The notes beneath the pieces are model-generated. The model saw only the letters and a list, made by a program, of their open reading frames with translations. It had not been told where the DNA came from and did not search any database. From positions 186,001-250,000 of the forward strand of contig CAWJLE010000008.1 in assembly GCA_963843645.1 (NCBI GenBank): a stretch of 64,000 nucleotides of DNA. Direction: 5' to 3'. The DNA is from CAWJLE01 sp963843645. GTDB taxonomy: Bacteria > Chloroflexota > Anaerolineae > DAOTYC01. The position numbers and the translations under genes were made by a program. Below, one piece after another: positions 45,021 to 56,583 of the stretch; positions within the stretch are counted from its first letter, which is position 1; the number at the start of each line of letters is the position of its first letter.

Positions 45021-45226
45021 TGCCTTTACGAAGCCCGCCTCCGCGGGCTAACGGCAACGACAGAACGACAACAGACGTACCTCGGCGCGCCGGTTGTGGC
45101 GGGTTGGACAAAATCGGCACCAACTCGGGAACCCGATCCGTTGCCGTTAGCCCGCGGAGGCGGGCTTCGTAAAGGCAGCCGCGACCTTGGTCGCCAGGGC
45201 AGGCCATGTCTCTTGCCGGACGAGAC
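44973..45226. repeat. Palindrome (GCCCGCCTCCGCGGGC core) sharing the 40-bp unit
   Basis: Left arm GTCTCGTCCGGCAGAGACAC ... GCTAACGGCAACG; right arm CGTTGCCGTTAGCCCGCGGA ... GCCGGACGAGAC. The right arm contains a single 40-bp unit, the left side seven. The loop is ~75 nt. Confidence 0.85.
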
Positions 45227-45322
45227 CTCACCGGACCGACGCGAGCCGCCGCCACCGGCCATACCGTTTCAGCGATCTACCGATTCGCGCGATCATAAGA
45301 GTGCACGGACGAGGAGAAGCCC

Positions 45323-47070
45323 ATGAAGAACGAGATCCTGTATTCGGTGAAGGCGCAGCGCGGCCCCACCCTGCGCTGCAAGGGATGGAAGCAGGAAACG
45401 CTGCCTGCGCATGCTCGAGAACAACATGGAGAACGCCGAGAAGCCGGAGCGACTCGTCATCTACGGCGGCATCGGCAAGTGCGCCCGCAACTGGGAGTCG
45501 TACCACGCCATCGTCGACTCGCTCCTCGAACCTGGAGAACGACGAGACCCTGGCGGTCCAGTCCGGCATGCCGGTCGCGATCTTCCGCACCCACCGCCTG
45601 GCGCCGCGGGTGGTCATGGCCAACACCAACATCATGAAGGCCACCTGGCCCATCTTCTACGACCTGCAGGACAAGAACCTGACCATGTTCGCCCAGTACA
45701 CCGCCGGCCCGTGGGAGTACATCGGCACCCAGGGCGTGATCCAGGGCACCTTCGAGACGCTGGCCGCGGCCGGCGCGCAGCACTTCGGCGGCTCGCTGGT
45801 GGGCCGCATCTACTTCACCGCCGGCTTGGGCGGCATGGGCCGCAACCAGCCCCGCGCCATGACCATGCACGGCGGCGTGTGCGTGGTGGTCGATGCGAAC
45901 CCGCGCATCATCCGACCGGGCCATCGAGCGTCGGCTTCCTCGACGTGCGAGGCCAGCTCCCTGGAGGAGGCCATCCGCCTGGCCGAAGACCGCCAAGGCC
46001 GACCGCCAGCCGCTGGGCATCGGCGTGCACGGCAACGCGGCGGACGCTCTTCCCGCAGGCGCTGGAAATGGGCTGGCGGCCCGACCTCATCGTCGGAGAT
46101 GTGCCCCTGCCACGACCCGCTGTCCTACATCCCGGCGGGCTATTCGCCGGAGGAGGCCGACGCGCTGCGCCGCGCCGACCGCGTGGCCTACCTGGCCCAG
46201 GCCCGCGAGTCGATGAAGCGCCAGCTCGCGCGCGATGAACGGGTTCTTCGACCGGCGGCGTGAAGGTGTTCGAGTACGGCACCAGCATCCGCAAGGAATG
46301 CCGCGACGCCGGCATGCCCGAAGACGAGGCGATGAAGATCCCCGGCTTCGTCGCCGCCTACATCCGGCCGCTGTTCCTGCTGGGCCGCGGCCCCTTCCGC
46401 TGGACCTGCGTCTCGGGCGAGGCCGACGACCTGGCCACGCTGGACGACCTGGTGCTGGAGATGTTCCCCCACGACGAGACCACCGTCAAGTGGATCAAGC
46501 TGGCGCGCCGCACACCTGCCCATCGAGGGCCTGCCGGCGCGGGTCTGCTACCTGGGCTTCGGCGAGCGCAAGAGCCTTCGGCCTGCGCGTCAACCGGCTG
46601 ATCAGGGACGGCGAGCTGGCCGGTCCGGTCGCCTTCTCGCGCGACAACCTGGACTCCGGCTCCATCGTCAACCCGACGTTCGAATCGGAGAAGATGCTGG
46701 ACGGCGGCGACCTGATCTCCGACTGGCCGTACCTCAACGCCTGCTCAACACCGCGGCCATGGCCGATCTGGTCGCGATCCAGGCCAACTACTCCATGGGC
46801 GAGGCCGTGCACACCGGCGTGACCATGATCGCGGACGGCAGCGAGGAGGCCGATCTGCGCCTGGAGGCCTGCCTGACGACCGATTCCGGCATCGGCGTGG
46901 TGCGCCACGCCCAGGCCGGCTACCCCCTGGCCCGCACCGTGGCCGACGGGCGAGGGCCGCTGACCGACGAGACAGCATCAAGGTCCCGCTGTGGTGGAGC
47001 CCGACCGCGACCTTCGGGCCGGAGGAGGGGGCCGTTGACCGGCTTGCGCCCCACACCCGACACCGAATGA
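45323..47070 (+). CDS. hutU: Urocanate hydratase (many frameshifts)
   Basis: About 580 residues after joining. It adds water to urocanate to give imidazolonepropionate, with NAD+ as cofactor. Clear blocks: RMLENNMENAEKPERLVIYG, GIGKCARNWESYHAI, SGMPVAIFRTHRLAPRVVMA, NTNIMKATWP, MFAQYTAGPWEYIGTQGVIQ, FGGSLVGRIYFTAGLGGMGR and NQPRAMTMHGGVCVVVDAN, then MCPCHDPLSYIPAGYSPEEA, VFEYGTSIRKECRDAGMPED and IMADGSEEADLRLEACLTTD-like TMIADGSEEADLRL near the end. At least 12 single-base frame changes (mostly extra bases) lie between 45404 and 46970. The stop overlaps the hutI start (ATGA). Confidence 0.85.
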
Positions 47071-48329
47071 CGCCCGTGCCGGCGCGCCGCGCCGATCTGC
47101 TGATCGCCAGCGCCGCGCAGCTGCTGACCTGTGCCAGCCGGCGCGGCCGATCCGCTCGGCCGCATCGAGGACGGCTGCGTCGCCGTCGCCGGGGAGCGCA
47201 TCGTGGCCGTCGGTCGCACGGACGAGGTCGCTGCGGCGCGTCGATGCCGGCGCCGCGCAGGTCATCGACGCCGCCGGCAAGATCGTCGCGCCCGGCTTCG
47301 TCGACTGCCACACGCACCTGGTGTTCGGCGGCTCGCGCGTGCGGGAGTACGCCGCCCGCATGACCATGAGCCCGGCCGAGGTGCGGGCGCTGGGCATCCC
47401 GACCGGCATCCAGGCCACCGTCGGCGACGACGCGCGCCGCCACGGCTGGAGCGAGCTCACCGCGAGCGCGGCGGAGCGCCTGGGCCGCATGCTGCGTTAC
47501 GGCACGACCACCGTCGAGAGCAAGAGCGGCTACGGGCTGAGCCTCGCCGACGAGCTGAAGCAGCTCGAGGTCAACCGGCGCCTGCGGTCCGCACAGCCGG
47601 TCGACGTCGTGAGCACCTTCCTGGGCGCGCACGACTTCCCGCCCGACGTGCCCGCGCGACGAGTACGTGGATCTGGTGGTCGACGAGATGATCCCCGCCG
47701 TGGCCGAGCGCGGGCCTGGCCGAATTCTGCGACGTCTACTGCGACACGGGCTACTACACGGTCGAGGAGACGCGGCGCATCCTGGAGGCCGGAGCGGCCG
47801 CCGGGCTGCGGCCCAAGATCCACGTCGACGCCTACTCCGACGTCGGCGGCGCGCGCCTGGCGGCGGAGCATGGGATGTCGTCTCCGCGGACCACCTGAAC
47901 TACACCGACACGGGCGGACATGCGCCGCCTCGCGGAAGCCGGGGTGGTCGGCGTGGTGATGCCGGCGCTGGATTTCGCCGTGCGCCACGCGCGCCCGTTC
48001 GACGCGCGCGCCATGCTGGACGAAGGGCATGACGCCTGGCGCTGGCCACCGACCTGTGCCCGGCGTGCTGGTGCGAGTCGATGCAGGTCGTCATGCAGCT
48101 CGCCTGCCGCCTGTACGGCTTCTCCCCGGCGGAGGCGCTGGTCGCCGCCGACGCTGAGGCGGCGCGCTGGCCCTGGGGCTGGACGGCCGACCGCGGCTCC
48201 ATCGAACCCGGCAAGCTCGCCGACCTCCAGCTCTGGGACCTGCCCACCTTCGAGGACGCCATCTACCGCCTGGGCCACAACGCCGTCGACACCGTCGTCA
48301 AGCGCGGCCGCATCGTCGTCGGGGGCTAG
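47067..48329 (+). CDS. hutI: Imidazolonepropionase (many frameshifts)
   Basis: About 410 residues after joining. An amidohydrolase that opens the imidazolone ring to N-formimino-glutamate. Blocks: ADLLIASAAQLLTC, IVAPGFVDCHTHLVFGGSRV (metal-binding HxH), REYAARMTMSPAEVRALGIP, LGRMLRYGTTTVESKSGYGL, VDVVSTFLGAHDFPPDVPA, then after shifts AEFCDVYCDTGYYTVEETRR, LRPKIHVDAYSDVGGARLA, VSADHL, MQLACRLYGFSPAEALVAAD and GSIEPGKLADLQLWDLPTFE. At least eight single-base frame changes. Its ATG overlaps the hutU stop, so the two were translationally coupled. Confidence 0.85.
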
Positions 48330-48378
48330 CGCGCCGGTCACAGACGATGATCCGTCGCGCGCCGCCCTCTCCGATTTA

Positions 48379-48493
48379 TGTCACCCTGAGGGAGCGTCGT
48401 TTGCGACCGAAGGGTCTCGCGCGCGAAAAGCGAGTGCGTTGGGGCGTGCGAGACCCTTCGTCGGCCGATACAGCTGGCCTCCTCAGGGTGACA
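48379..48493. repeat. TGTCACCCTGAGG palindrome (imperfect)
   Basis: TGTCACCCTGAGGGAGCGTC, then TTTGCGACCGAAGGGTCTCG; right arm ...CGAGACCCTTCGTCGG ... CCTCAGGGTGACA. Arms diverge in the middle, so this is an older copy of the family seen at 60181-60378. It sits between hutI and hutH. Confidence 0.75.
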
Positions 48494-48532
48494 TTCGCTG
48501 AGCCTGGGCAACAAATTCCCAAGGAGAAGATC

Positions 48533-50137
48533 ATGCCAGACGCATCATCCGCCGTCACGCTGGACGGCGAACACCTCACCATCGACGACGTCGTGGCGGT
48601 TGCCCGCGACCGCCGCCCGGTCGACCCCCTGCCCGCCGCGGTGCGCGACCGAATGGCGGCATCGGCCGCGTGGGTCGAGCAGACCGTGCGGGAGGATACG
48701 CGCACCGTCTACGGCGTCAACACCGGCTTCGGGCCCCTGGCGTCGCAGCGCGTGCGCCGCGAGGACACGCGCGCCCTGTCTTACAACGTCGTCGTATCGT
48801 GCGCGGTCGGCATGGATGAGCCGCACCCCGAAGAGGTCTCCCGGGCGACGATGCTGATCCACGCCAACGGACTGGCCAAGGGCTTCTCCGCGATCCGTCC
48901 CGTCGTGGTGGACACCATCATCCAGATGTTGAACGCGGGGGTCACGCCGGTCATCCCGTCCAAGGGCTCCGTCGGCGCCAGCGGCGACCTGGCCCCCCTG
49001 GCGCACATCGCCATGGTGCTCTGCGAGACGCCCGACGGCCGCCCGGAGGACAGCGGCCTGGCCTGGTGCCAGGGCGAGATTCTGCCGGGCTACGAGGCCA
49101 TGTGGCGCGCTGACATCCCCCGCGTGACGCTGGAGGCGAAAGAAGGGTTGTCGCTGACCAATGGGACCAGCTGCACCGCCGCCCTGGCCTGCCTCGCGAC
49201 CCACGACGCGTGGAACCTCGTCCGCAACGCCGAGGCGACCCTGGCGGTTTCCCTGGACGCCCTGCACGGCTTCACCGACGCGTTCGACGAGCACCCCCAC
49301 CGGGCCCGCGGACAGCGCGGGCAGCAGGAGACCGCGCGCAACGTCCGCCGGCTGTCCGCCGGCAGCGAGATGGTGAACCGGCAGCCGCAGCGGGTGCAGG
49401 ATGCGTACTCCGTGCGCTGCGCGCCGCAGGTGCTGGGCGCCGTGCGCGACGCGGTGCGTTACGTCACGTCCGTCGTCGGCATCGAGATCAACGCCGTGAC
49501 GGACAACCCGCTGATCTTCGTGGACCTCGACCGCGAGAACAAGGCCGTCTCCGCCGGCAACTTCCACGCGGAGCCGCTGGCCATTGCCATGGACCTGCTC
49601 GGCATCGTGACGGCCGAGGTTGCCAACATCTCGGAGCGCCGCACGTTCCGCCTCACCACGCCGGAGCTGAGCAACGGTCTGCCGTCGATGCTCGTCAAGT
49701 CGCCCGGCCTCAACACGGGCTTTATGGTGGTGCAGTGCACCGCCGCCGCGCTGGTCTCCGACAACAAGACCCTGGCCCACCCCGACAGCGTGGACTCCGT
49801 GCCGACCGCGGCGAACCAGGAGGACTTCGTCAGCATGGGCCCCAATGCGGCCCGCCACGCCCGCGAGATCCTCCGCAACAGCGAGAAGGTCGTCGCCATC
49901 GAGCTGCTGGCCGCCGTCCAGGCGCTGGACCTGCGGCCGCCGGAGCCGCTCCGCGGGCCGGCGAGCCGCGTCGCGCACGGCCTGGTCCGTGAGCGCGCCG
50001 CCATGATGGCGGAAGACTGCTCGGTGTACCGCGAGATGGCCGCCGTCGCCGATCTGGTCCATTCCGGCGCGCTGCCGCAGGCCCTCGCACGCGACGCCGG
50101 CCTCCCCGTCGACGAATTCTTCGAATCCGGCCTGTAG
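48533..50137 (+). CDS. hutH: Histidine ammonia-lyase
   Basis: A 534-residue lyase that makes urocanate and ammonia from L-histidine. The MIO cofactor triad Ala-Ser-Gly is in GSVGASGDLAPLAH at about residue 150. Other marks: VYGVNTGFGPLA, LSYNVVVSCAVGM, LSLTNGTSCTAALA, RQPQRVQDAYSVRCAPQVLG, EINAVTDNPLIF and ISERRTFRLTTPELSNGLPS. The frame is intact along its whole length, in contrast to the neighbouring hutU and hutI. The start ATG 48533 has AAGGAGAAG 3-5 nt upstream. Slightly longer than typical HutH (~510 residues). Confidence 0.95.
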   Translation: MPDASSAVTLDGEHLTIDDVVAVARDRRPVDPLPAAVRDRMAASAAWVEQTVREDTRTVYGVNTGFGPLASQRVRREDTRALSYNVVVSCAVGMDEPHPEEVSRATMLIHANGLAKGFSAIRPVVVDTIIQMLNAGVTPVIPSKGSVGASGDLAPLAHIAMVLCETPDGRPEDSGLAWCQGEILPGYEAMWRADIPRVTLEAKEGLSLTNGTSCTAALACLATHDAWNLVRNAEATLAVSLDALHGFTDAFDEHPHRARGQRGQQETARNVRRLSAGSEMVNRQPQRVQDAYSVRCAPQVLGAVRDAVRYVTSVVGIEINAVTDNPLIFVDLDRENKAVSAGNFHAEPLAIAMDLLGIVTAEVANISERRTFRLTTPELSNGLPSMLVKSPGLNTGFMVVQCTAAALVSDNKTLAHPDSVDSVPTAANQEDFVSMGPNAARHAREILRNSEKVVAIELLAAVQALDLRPPEPLRGPASRVAHGLVRERAAMMAEDCSVYREMAAVADLVHSGALPQALARDAGLPVDEFFESGL

Positions 50138-50236
50138 CGTTCACCCGATTCCGCCTTATGTCACCCGGAAGGAGAGCCGTAGGGGCAGCCCGATGTGGCT
50201 GCCCGCCCCCTTCGCCCACATTTGCAGCTTCTACTA

Positions 50237-50264
50237 TTGACAAATCCGCATTATGTGATATACT
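50237..50264 (+). promoter_or_regulatory. Promoter of the DeoR/ABC cluster
   Basis: TTGACA (50237-50242), 16 bp, TATACT (50259-50264) with TGA extension. It starts transcription near 50271, 50 nt before the deoR-type ATG. Confidence 0.8.
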
Positions 50265-50320
50265 AATCATGCAGCATCGCGCAGAAAACGACAAACTCCG
50301 TCAGGGTTGGAGCGAAACCC

Positions 50321-51140
50321 ATGCAAGAGGACGCACACGACCGTCAACCGGAGTTCTCCATCGTCGAACGCAAATGGAAGATCATGGAGGTCCTGCGGGA
50401 ACGGGGCACCGTCAACGTCTCCGCCCTCTCCGGCGCCTTCCAGGTCTCCATGTCGACGATCAGGCGCGACCTCGACAGGCTGGAGAGGGAGGGCTTCCTC
50501 ACCAAGGCCTACGGGGGCGCGTACCTGCGCGAGCCGCTGGTGCGGGAGCGGTCGCTCACCGAGCGGCTGACCACACGCTCCGGCGCGAAGCGGGCCATCG
50601 CGGCCGTCGCGGCCAGCATGATCCGAAACGGCGAGACGATCATCCTGGGCTCCGGCACCACGTGCCAGTGCCTGGCCCGCAGCCTGCCGGCGGACCTGTC
50701 GTGCACGATCGTGACGAACGATGTCCGCCTGGCGGCCGAGCTGTGCCAGCCGTCCAAGATCACGGTCATCACGACCGGCGGCCAGCTCGACAAAGACAGC
50801 GCGGTCTGCTACGGCTCGATCGCGGAGCAGATCATCGCCAGGATCAAACGTCGACAAGGCGCTCTTCTCAGTCATGGGGTTTTCGGTGGAGCGCGGGCTC
50901 ACCCACGCCCTCCTGGAGATCGCCTCGTATAAGCGGAGAGTCATCGCGTCGGCCCGTCAGCTCATCGTCCTCATCGATTCGCACAAAATCGGCAGGGTTT
51001 TCCCCTATCTCATCAGTCATCCCAGCGAACTCCATACGGTCATCACGGACGAAGACGCTCCCGCCACTTTCGTCCAGAGCCTGCAGGCCCTGGACGTGGA
51101 AGTGATCCTGGCCCCATATTCAGACGGCAGCAACGGCTGA
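50321..51140 (+). CDS. DeoR-family transcriptional regulator (one frameshift)
   Basis: About 270 residues. HTH at 18-70 (IMEVLRERGTVNVSALSGAF, STIRRDLDRLEREGFLTKAY), then a DeoR C-terminal sugar-phosphate sensing domain (KRAIAAVAASMIRNGETIIL, GSGTTCQCLARSL, TNDVRLAAEL, TTGGQLDKDSAVCYG). A one-base shift near 50848 joins to VDKALFSVMGFSVERGLTHA, ASARQLIVLIDSHKIGR and ITDEDAP. It probably represses the following transporter and catabolic genes until a phosphorylated sugar binds. First gene of the cluster, 33 nt before the ATPase gene. Confidence 0.85.
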
Positions 51141-51173
51141 ACCGCCGCTAGACGATCTGGAAGAGAGGGAATT

Positions 51174-52743
<1,570 letters not shown>

Positions 52744-53074
52744 AAGGTGGCGAGGACCTGGCAGAGCCTGACTTCCGAAGTTTTTGACTTCCGAAGTTTT
52801 AAGAACTTCGGAAGTCTGGAGCGGCGAAAGCATCCTAAAGCTTTTGACTTCCGAAGCTTTTGACTTCCGAAGTTTTGAGAACTTCGGAAGTCTGGAGCGG
52901 CGAAAGCTTCCTAAGCGAGGCCTTCCGATCTCTTAGACTTCCGAAGCTTTTGACTTCCGAAGTTTTAAGAACTTCGGAAGTCTGAAGCGGCGAAAGCATC
53001 CTGAGCGAGGACTTCCGATCTCTAGACTTCCGAAGTTCCAAAAACTTCGGAAGTCCAGAAACAAGGAGAACGCC

Positions 53075-54067
53075 ATGACGGACAAGGGCAGGACCGAAGC
53101 GATGACAGGCGAGACGAGTGCCCGACGCAACCTGATGCGCGCCTACGTGCGGCCTTTCCTGGCCCAATCGGGAGCCGGAGCCTTGCTGGCCCTGGTGGTG
53201 ATGGCCGTGTTCCTGAGCCTGGCCACGGAGCAGTTCCTGACGGTGGAGAACCTCCTCTACGTGGTGCGGGCGTTCTCCTACGTGGCGATCGCTGCCATCG
53301 GCGCCTGCCTGGTGATCATCACCGCCGGCATCGACCTCTCCGTGGGCTCGGTGATGGGCTTCGCGGGCGTGACGGCCGCCATGGTGTCGGTCCACTACGG
53401 CGTAGGGGTCGGTTTGCTGGCGGCGGTGGTAGGCGGCACGATCGTCGGCTTCGTGAACGGCGTCATGGTCAGCAAGCTGAAGCTGGTGCCCTTCATGGTG
53501 ACGCTGGGCATGCTCAGCGTGGTGCGCGGCCTGGCCTACGTCGAGACCGGCGGCTGGCCGGTGACGGGGCTGCCGGCCGGGCTGCGCTTCCTGGGCCAGG
53601 GGTTCATCGCCGGGGTGCCGGTGCCCATCTACTTCATGCTGATCATGGCCGTGGCGGTGGCCTGGTTCCTGAGCCGGACCAGCTACGGCTGGTACATCTA
53701 CGCCGTCGGCGGCAACGAGGAATCGGCCCGCCTGTCCGGCGTCCCCGTGGACCGCGTGAAGATCCTGGTCTACACGATCGCCGGCCTGATGGGCGCGGTG
53801 GGCGGCATCCTGCTCACCGCACGCCTGGCCGTGGGCGAATCGACCGCGGCCTATGGCTATGAATTGGACGTCATCGCCGCCACGGTCATCGGCGGCGCCA
53901 GCCTGCAAGGCGGCGAAGGCGGTGTTCTGGGCGTGCTGCTGGGCGCCGCCCTGATGGGCGTGTTGCGCAACGGGCTGGTCCTGATGAACGTCACCGCCTA
54001 TTGGCAGCAGATCGTCATCGGCGCCACGATCATCGTCGCCATCCTGATCGACCGTTTGCGCCGTTAG
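53075..54067 (+). CDS. Sugar ABC transporter permease, RbsC-type
   Basis: A 330-residue membrane protein with about ten hydrophobic segments. Family marks: IAAIGACLVIITAGIDLSVG SVMG, VPFMVTLGMLSVVRGLAY, YAVGGNEESARLSGVPVDRV (EAA-like loop contacting the ATPase) and DVIAATVIGGASLQGGEGGV. It forms the membrane channel of a ribose/monosaccharide importer. The ribosome-binding site AAGGAGAA is 5 nt from ATG 53075. A second in-frame ATG lies nine codons in. It is separated from the ATPase gene by a palindrome cluster. Confidence 0.9.
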   Translation: MTDKGRTEAMTGETSARRNLMRAYVRPFLAQSGAGALLALVVMAVFLSLATEQFLTVENLLYVVRAFSYVAIAAIGACLVIITAGIDLSVGSVMGFAGVTAAMVSVHYGVGVGLLAAVVGGTIVGFVNGVMVSKLKLVPFMVTLGMLSVVRGLAYVETGGWPVTGLPAGLRFLGQGFIAGVPVPIYFMLIMAVAVAWFLSRTSYGWYIYAVGGNEESARLSGVPVDRVKILVYTIAGLMGAVGGILLTARLAVGESTAAYGYELDVIAATVIGGASLQGGEGGVLGVLLGAALMGVLRNGLVLMNVTAYWQQIVIGATIIVAILIDRLRR

Positions 54068-54287
54068 CGACGGGGGGGCGGATCCGCCGATGAGCGGAGG
54101 GAGAGAGAGGCCGAGAGAAAGGTCTGCCGGCGATTCGAATCACCGCCAGAGGAACAAGGGAAGGAGGGCGCATGAACCGGAAAGACTGAGTCGTAGGACG
54201 ACTCGGCATCGCTCTGAGGAAACACGGCCTGAAAAACGATTGGAGGACTAAGCCAGTCAGAGCCTTAGGTTCAAGGAGGAGCACACC

Positions 54288-55349
54288 ATGAGGACGAACA
54301 AGTGGTTGGCCGTCATCGGGTTGGTGATGATATTGGCGCTGCTCGTGCCGGCGTCGGCTACCTACGCCGGCCCACCTGACCAGGGGGGCAAGCGACTGAT
54401 GTTCGCTATGATCCCCAAGACGCTGGATAACCCCGGCTTCCTGATCGGCAAGCGTGGCGCGGACTTCCGGGCGGCGGAATTGACGAAGGAAACGGGGACC
54501 CCCATCGATGTCTTCTGGACCGCCTCGACCACGGCCGACGCGGCGCAGGAAGTGCAGGTCATTGAGAGCCTGGTTCAGCGCAAGCCGGACGGGCTGCTGA
54601 TCAACAGCAACGGCCCCTCGGTCTGCGACGCAGTGAGGGACGCGATGAAGGCCGGCGTCCCGGTCGTGATGTGGGACTCCGACTGCCCGGACGTCAAAGA
54701 GGCCACCTACGTCGGCGCGGATAACTACGCGGGCGGCGTCAAGACCGGCGAGCTGTATGCCGAGGCCATCAAGGACAAGCCGGGGCACCAGAAGATCGCC
54801 ATCCTGACCGGCGTGCCCGGCGTCTTCAATCTCGGCGAGCGCGACCGGGGCTTCAAGGCGGCCCTGGACGCGGCGAAGATCGACTACGAAATCGTCACTA
54901 CCGTGCCCGGCTACGACGACCTGGCCAAGTCGGTGGACGCCGTGGAAAGCACGACGCGCGCCAACCCGGACCTGACCGGTTGGTTCTGGGATGGGCCGTG
55001 GATCATGCTCATGCCGCCCGATTCGCTGCCGGAAACCGTGAAGGGCATCAAGTCTGGCAAGTTGACGGTCGTGTCCATGGACTCGCTGGAAGCCCAGCTG
55101 CCCTGGATCGAGCAGGGCCTGGTTTACGGCGTGGTCGGCCAGAAGTACTACGGCTGGGGCTACCAGGGCCTCAGCGTCATGTACGAGATCGCCGTCAACG
55201 GGTGCAAGACCTTCCCGAAGCTGGCCATCACCGGCCTGGATGTGGTGACCAAAGACGGCGGCGAGGGCCGCTTCAGCGTGGCGCAGTACGCCCAGAAGTG
55301 GAAAGACTTCGACTTCGCTGAGGCGCCTCTGACCTGCCCGAAGTCATGA
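54288..55349 (+). CDS. Sugar ABC transporter substrate-binding protein
   Basis: A 353-residue exported protein with a signal peptide (IGLVMILALLVPASATYA, cleaved near residue 27, no lipobox Cys). It matches the ribose-binding/Peripla_BP_4 fold: FAMIPKTLDNPGFLIGKRGA, DVFWTASTTADAAQEVQVIE, PDGLLINSNGPSVCDAVRDA, VPVVMWDSDCPD and YVGADNYAGGVKTGELYAEA. Two cysteine pairs could form disulfides. Likely the recognition part of the RbsABC-type importer. The 220-bp gap upstream holds a small hairpin (GAGTCGTAGGACGACTC, 54188-54204) and a GGAGGAG site; it may adjust the high expression usually needed for binding proteins. Confidence 0.9.
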   Translation: MRTNKWLAVIGLVMILALLVPASATYAGPPDQGGKRLMFAMIPKTLDNPGFLIGKRGADFRAAELTKETGTPIDVFWTASTTADAAQEVQVIESLVQRKPDGLLINSNGPSVCDAVRDAMKAGVPVVMWDSDCPDVKEATYVGADNYAGGVKTGELYAEAIKDKPGHQKIAILTGVPGVFNLGERDRGFKAALDAAKIDYEIVTTVPGYDDLAKSVDAVESTTRANPDLTGWFWDGPWIMLMPPDSLPETVKGIKSGKLTVVSMDSLEAQLPWIEQGLVYGVVGQKYYGWGYQGLSVMYEIAVNGCKTFPKLAITGLDVVTKDGGEGRFSVAQYAQKWKDFDFAEAPLTCPKS

Positions 55350-55413
55350 GGTATGCCGGGAGGGGGGAGCCGGCTCCCCCCTCCGCCATAGTCTGCCCTG
55401 GAGGTTGATCCGG

Positions 55414-56412
55414 ATGGCTTTCAGATGGGGAATCATCGGCGCGGGGATCATCGCCGACACGCGCATGGCGCCGGCTCTGGCCGCCAGCCCAAACTCGGAG
55501 CTGGTCGCGGTCCACGCCCGCCGCCGAAACAGGGCCGAGGCGTTCGCGCAGCGCCACGGCGCCCGGCGTGTCTACGACCGGGTGGAGAGTTTGGTGGAGG
55601 ATGAGGAAGTCGACGGCGTCTACATCGCGTCGCCCAACAGTCTCCACGCCGAGCATACGCTGCTGGCCGCCCGCCACGGCAAGCACGTGCTGTGCGAAAA
55701 GCCGATGGCGATGAACCCGGCGGAATGCCAGGAGATGATCGATGCCTGCGCGCAGAACGGCGTCAAGCTGATGATCGCCTTCATGATGCGCTTTCACGCC
55801 TGCCACCAGCGGGCGCGCCGGCTGGCGGCGGACGGCTTTCTCGGCCAACTCGTCCTGGCCGAGGCAACGTGCCCCTTCTACCTGCCAGACCTCACGCGCA
55901 CGTGGCGCTTCGAGCCGCGGCTCAGCGCCGGCGGGGTCGTGATGGACGTTGCGGTGCACCTGATGGACGTCCTGCGCTACGTCCTGGACGAACCCATCGT
56001 CGGCGTGCAGGCCGCGCTCGATCACGCGCCCGATTCGTATCCCTGCGAAGGGACCGCCTCGCTGCTGCTGGATTTCCAGGGCGGCAGCCAGGGCGTCGTG
56101 ACGGTCAGCTTCGACGCGCCGTTCGGCCAATCGGAGTTCCGGCTGCACGGCTCCGCGGGCTCGCTTTTCGGCGCGGGGAGCTTCGGCCAGGAGCCGACGG
56201 GCACGCTCGTCGCTGCCTCCGCCGCCGGCCGCGTGGAGCAGCCCATCGAGCCTGTGAACATGTACGTCGATCAGGCCGAGTATTTCATCTCGTGCGTCGA
56301 AAACGATCGGCGGCCCATGACGGACGGGCTGGAGGGTAAGCGGAACCTCGAGCTCGCCCTGGCGGCCTACGAATCGTTCGCCGCCGGCCGGAAGGTCGCC
56401 GTGGCGGTGTAA
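55414..56412 (+). CDS. Gfo/Idh/MocA family oxidoreductase
   Basis: A 332-residue NAD(P)-dependent sugar or polyol dehydrogenase. N-terminal Rossmann part WGIIGAGIIADTRMAPAL, VDGVYIASPNSLHAEHTLLA, GKHVLCEKPMAMNPAE (the EKP signature), then GGVVMDVAVHLMDVLRYVL (catalytic Asp/His region) and a C-terminal beta sheet. ATG 55414 is preferred over TTG 55405 because CTGGAGG lies about 9 nt upstream. It follows the binding-protein gene by 64 nt and belongs to the same catabolic cluster, probably oxidising the imported sugar or its derivative. Confidence 0.85.
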   Translation: MAFRWGIIGAGIIADTRMAPALAASPNSELVAVHARRRNRAEAFAQRHGARRVYDRVESLVEDEEVDGVYIASPNSLHAEHTLLAARHGKHVLCEKPMAMNPAECQEMIDACAQNGVKLMIAFMMRFHACHQRARRLAADGFLGQLVLAEATCPFYLPDLTRTWRFEPRLSAGGVVMDVAVHLMDVLRYVLDEPIVGVQAALDHAPDSYPCEGTASLLLDFQGGSQGVVTVSFDAPFGQSEFRLHGSAGSLFGAGSFGQEPTGTLVAASAAGRVEQPIEPVNMYVDQAEYFISCVENDRRPMTDGLEGKRNLELALAAYESFAAGRKVAVAV

Positions 56413-56441
56413 ACCCATCGGGTCGATCGCCTGTGGCGACG

Positions 56442-56518
56442 CTCACCGTCCCCGGCGACTGTCACCCCTCGGTCGCAAACCGCGCTCCTTCAGGGTGACA
56501 GTCGCCGGGGACGGTGAG
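56442..56518. repeat. 26-bp perfect inverted repeat CTCACCGTCCCCGGCG
   Basis: Arms 56442-56467 and 56493-56518, loop 25 nt, which contains CTCGGTCGCAAACCGCGCTC, words related to the TGTCACCCTGAGG family. Confidence 0.9.
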
Positions 56519-56583
56519 GGCACCCCAGAGAAGCCACCGCTCGCCCACCCCCAAATCTCTCAACGAAGGAGTCTGCGTCGCAC

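Noticed and set aside
47530..48030. Minus-strand open frames across hutI
   Set aside because: Shadows of the frameshifted hutI; the plus-strand fragments match imidazolonepropionase blocks in order.
54120..54150. GATTCGAATC within a possible stem, resembling a tRNA T-arm
   Set aside because: No acceptor stem, anticodon arm or D-arm can be placed around it.
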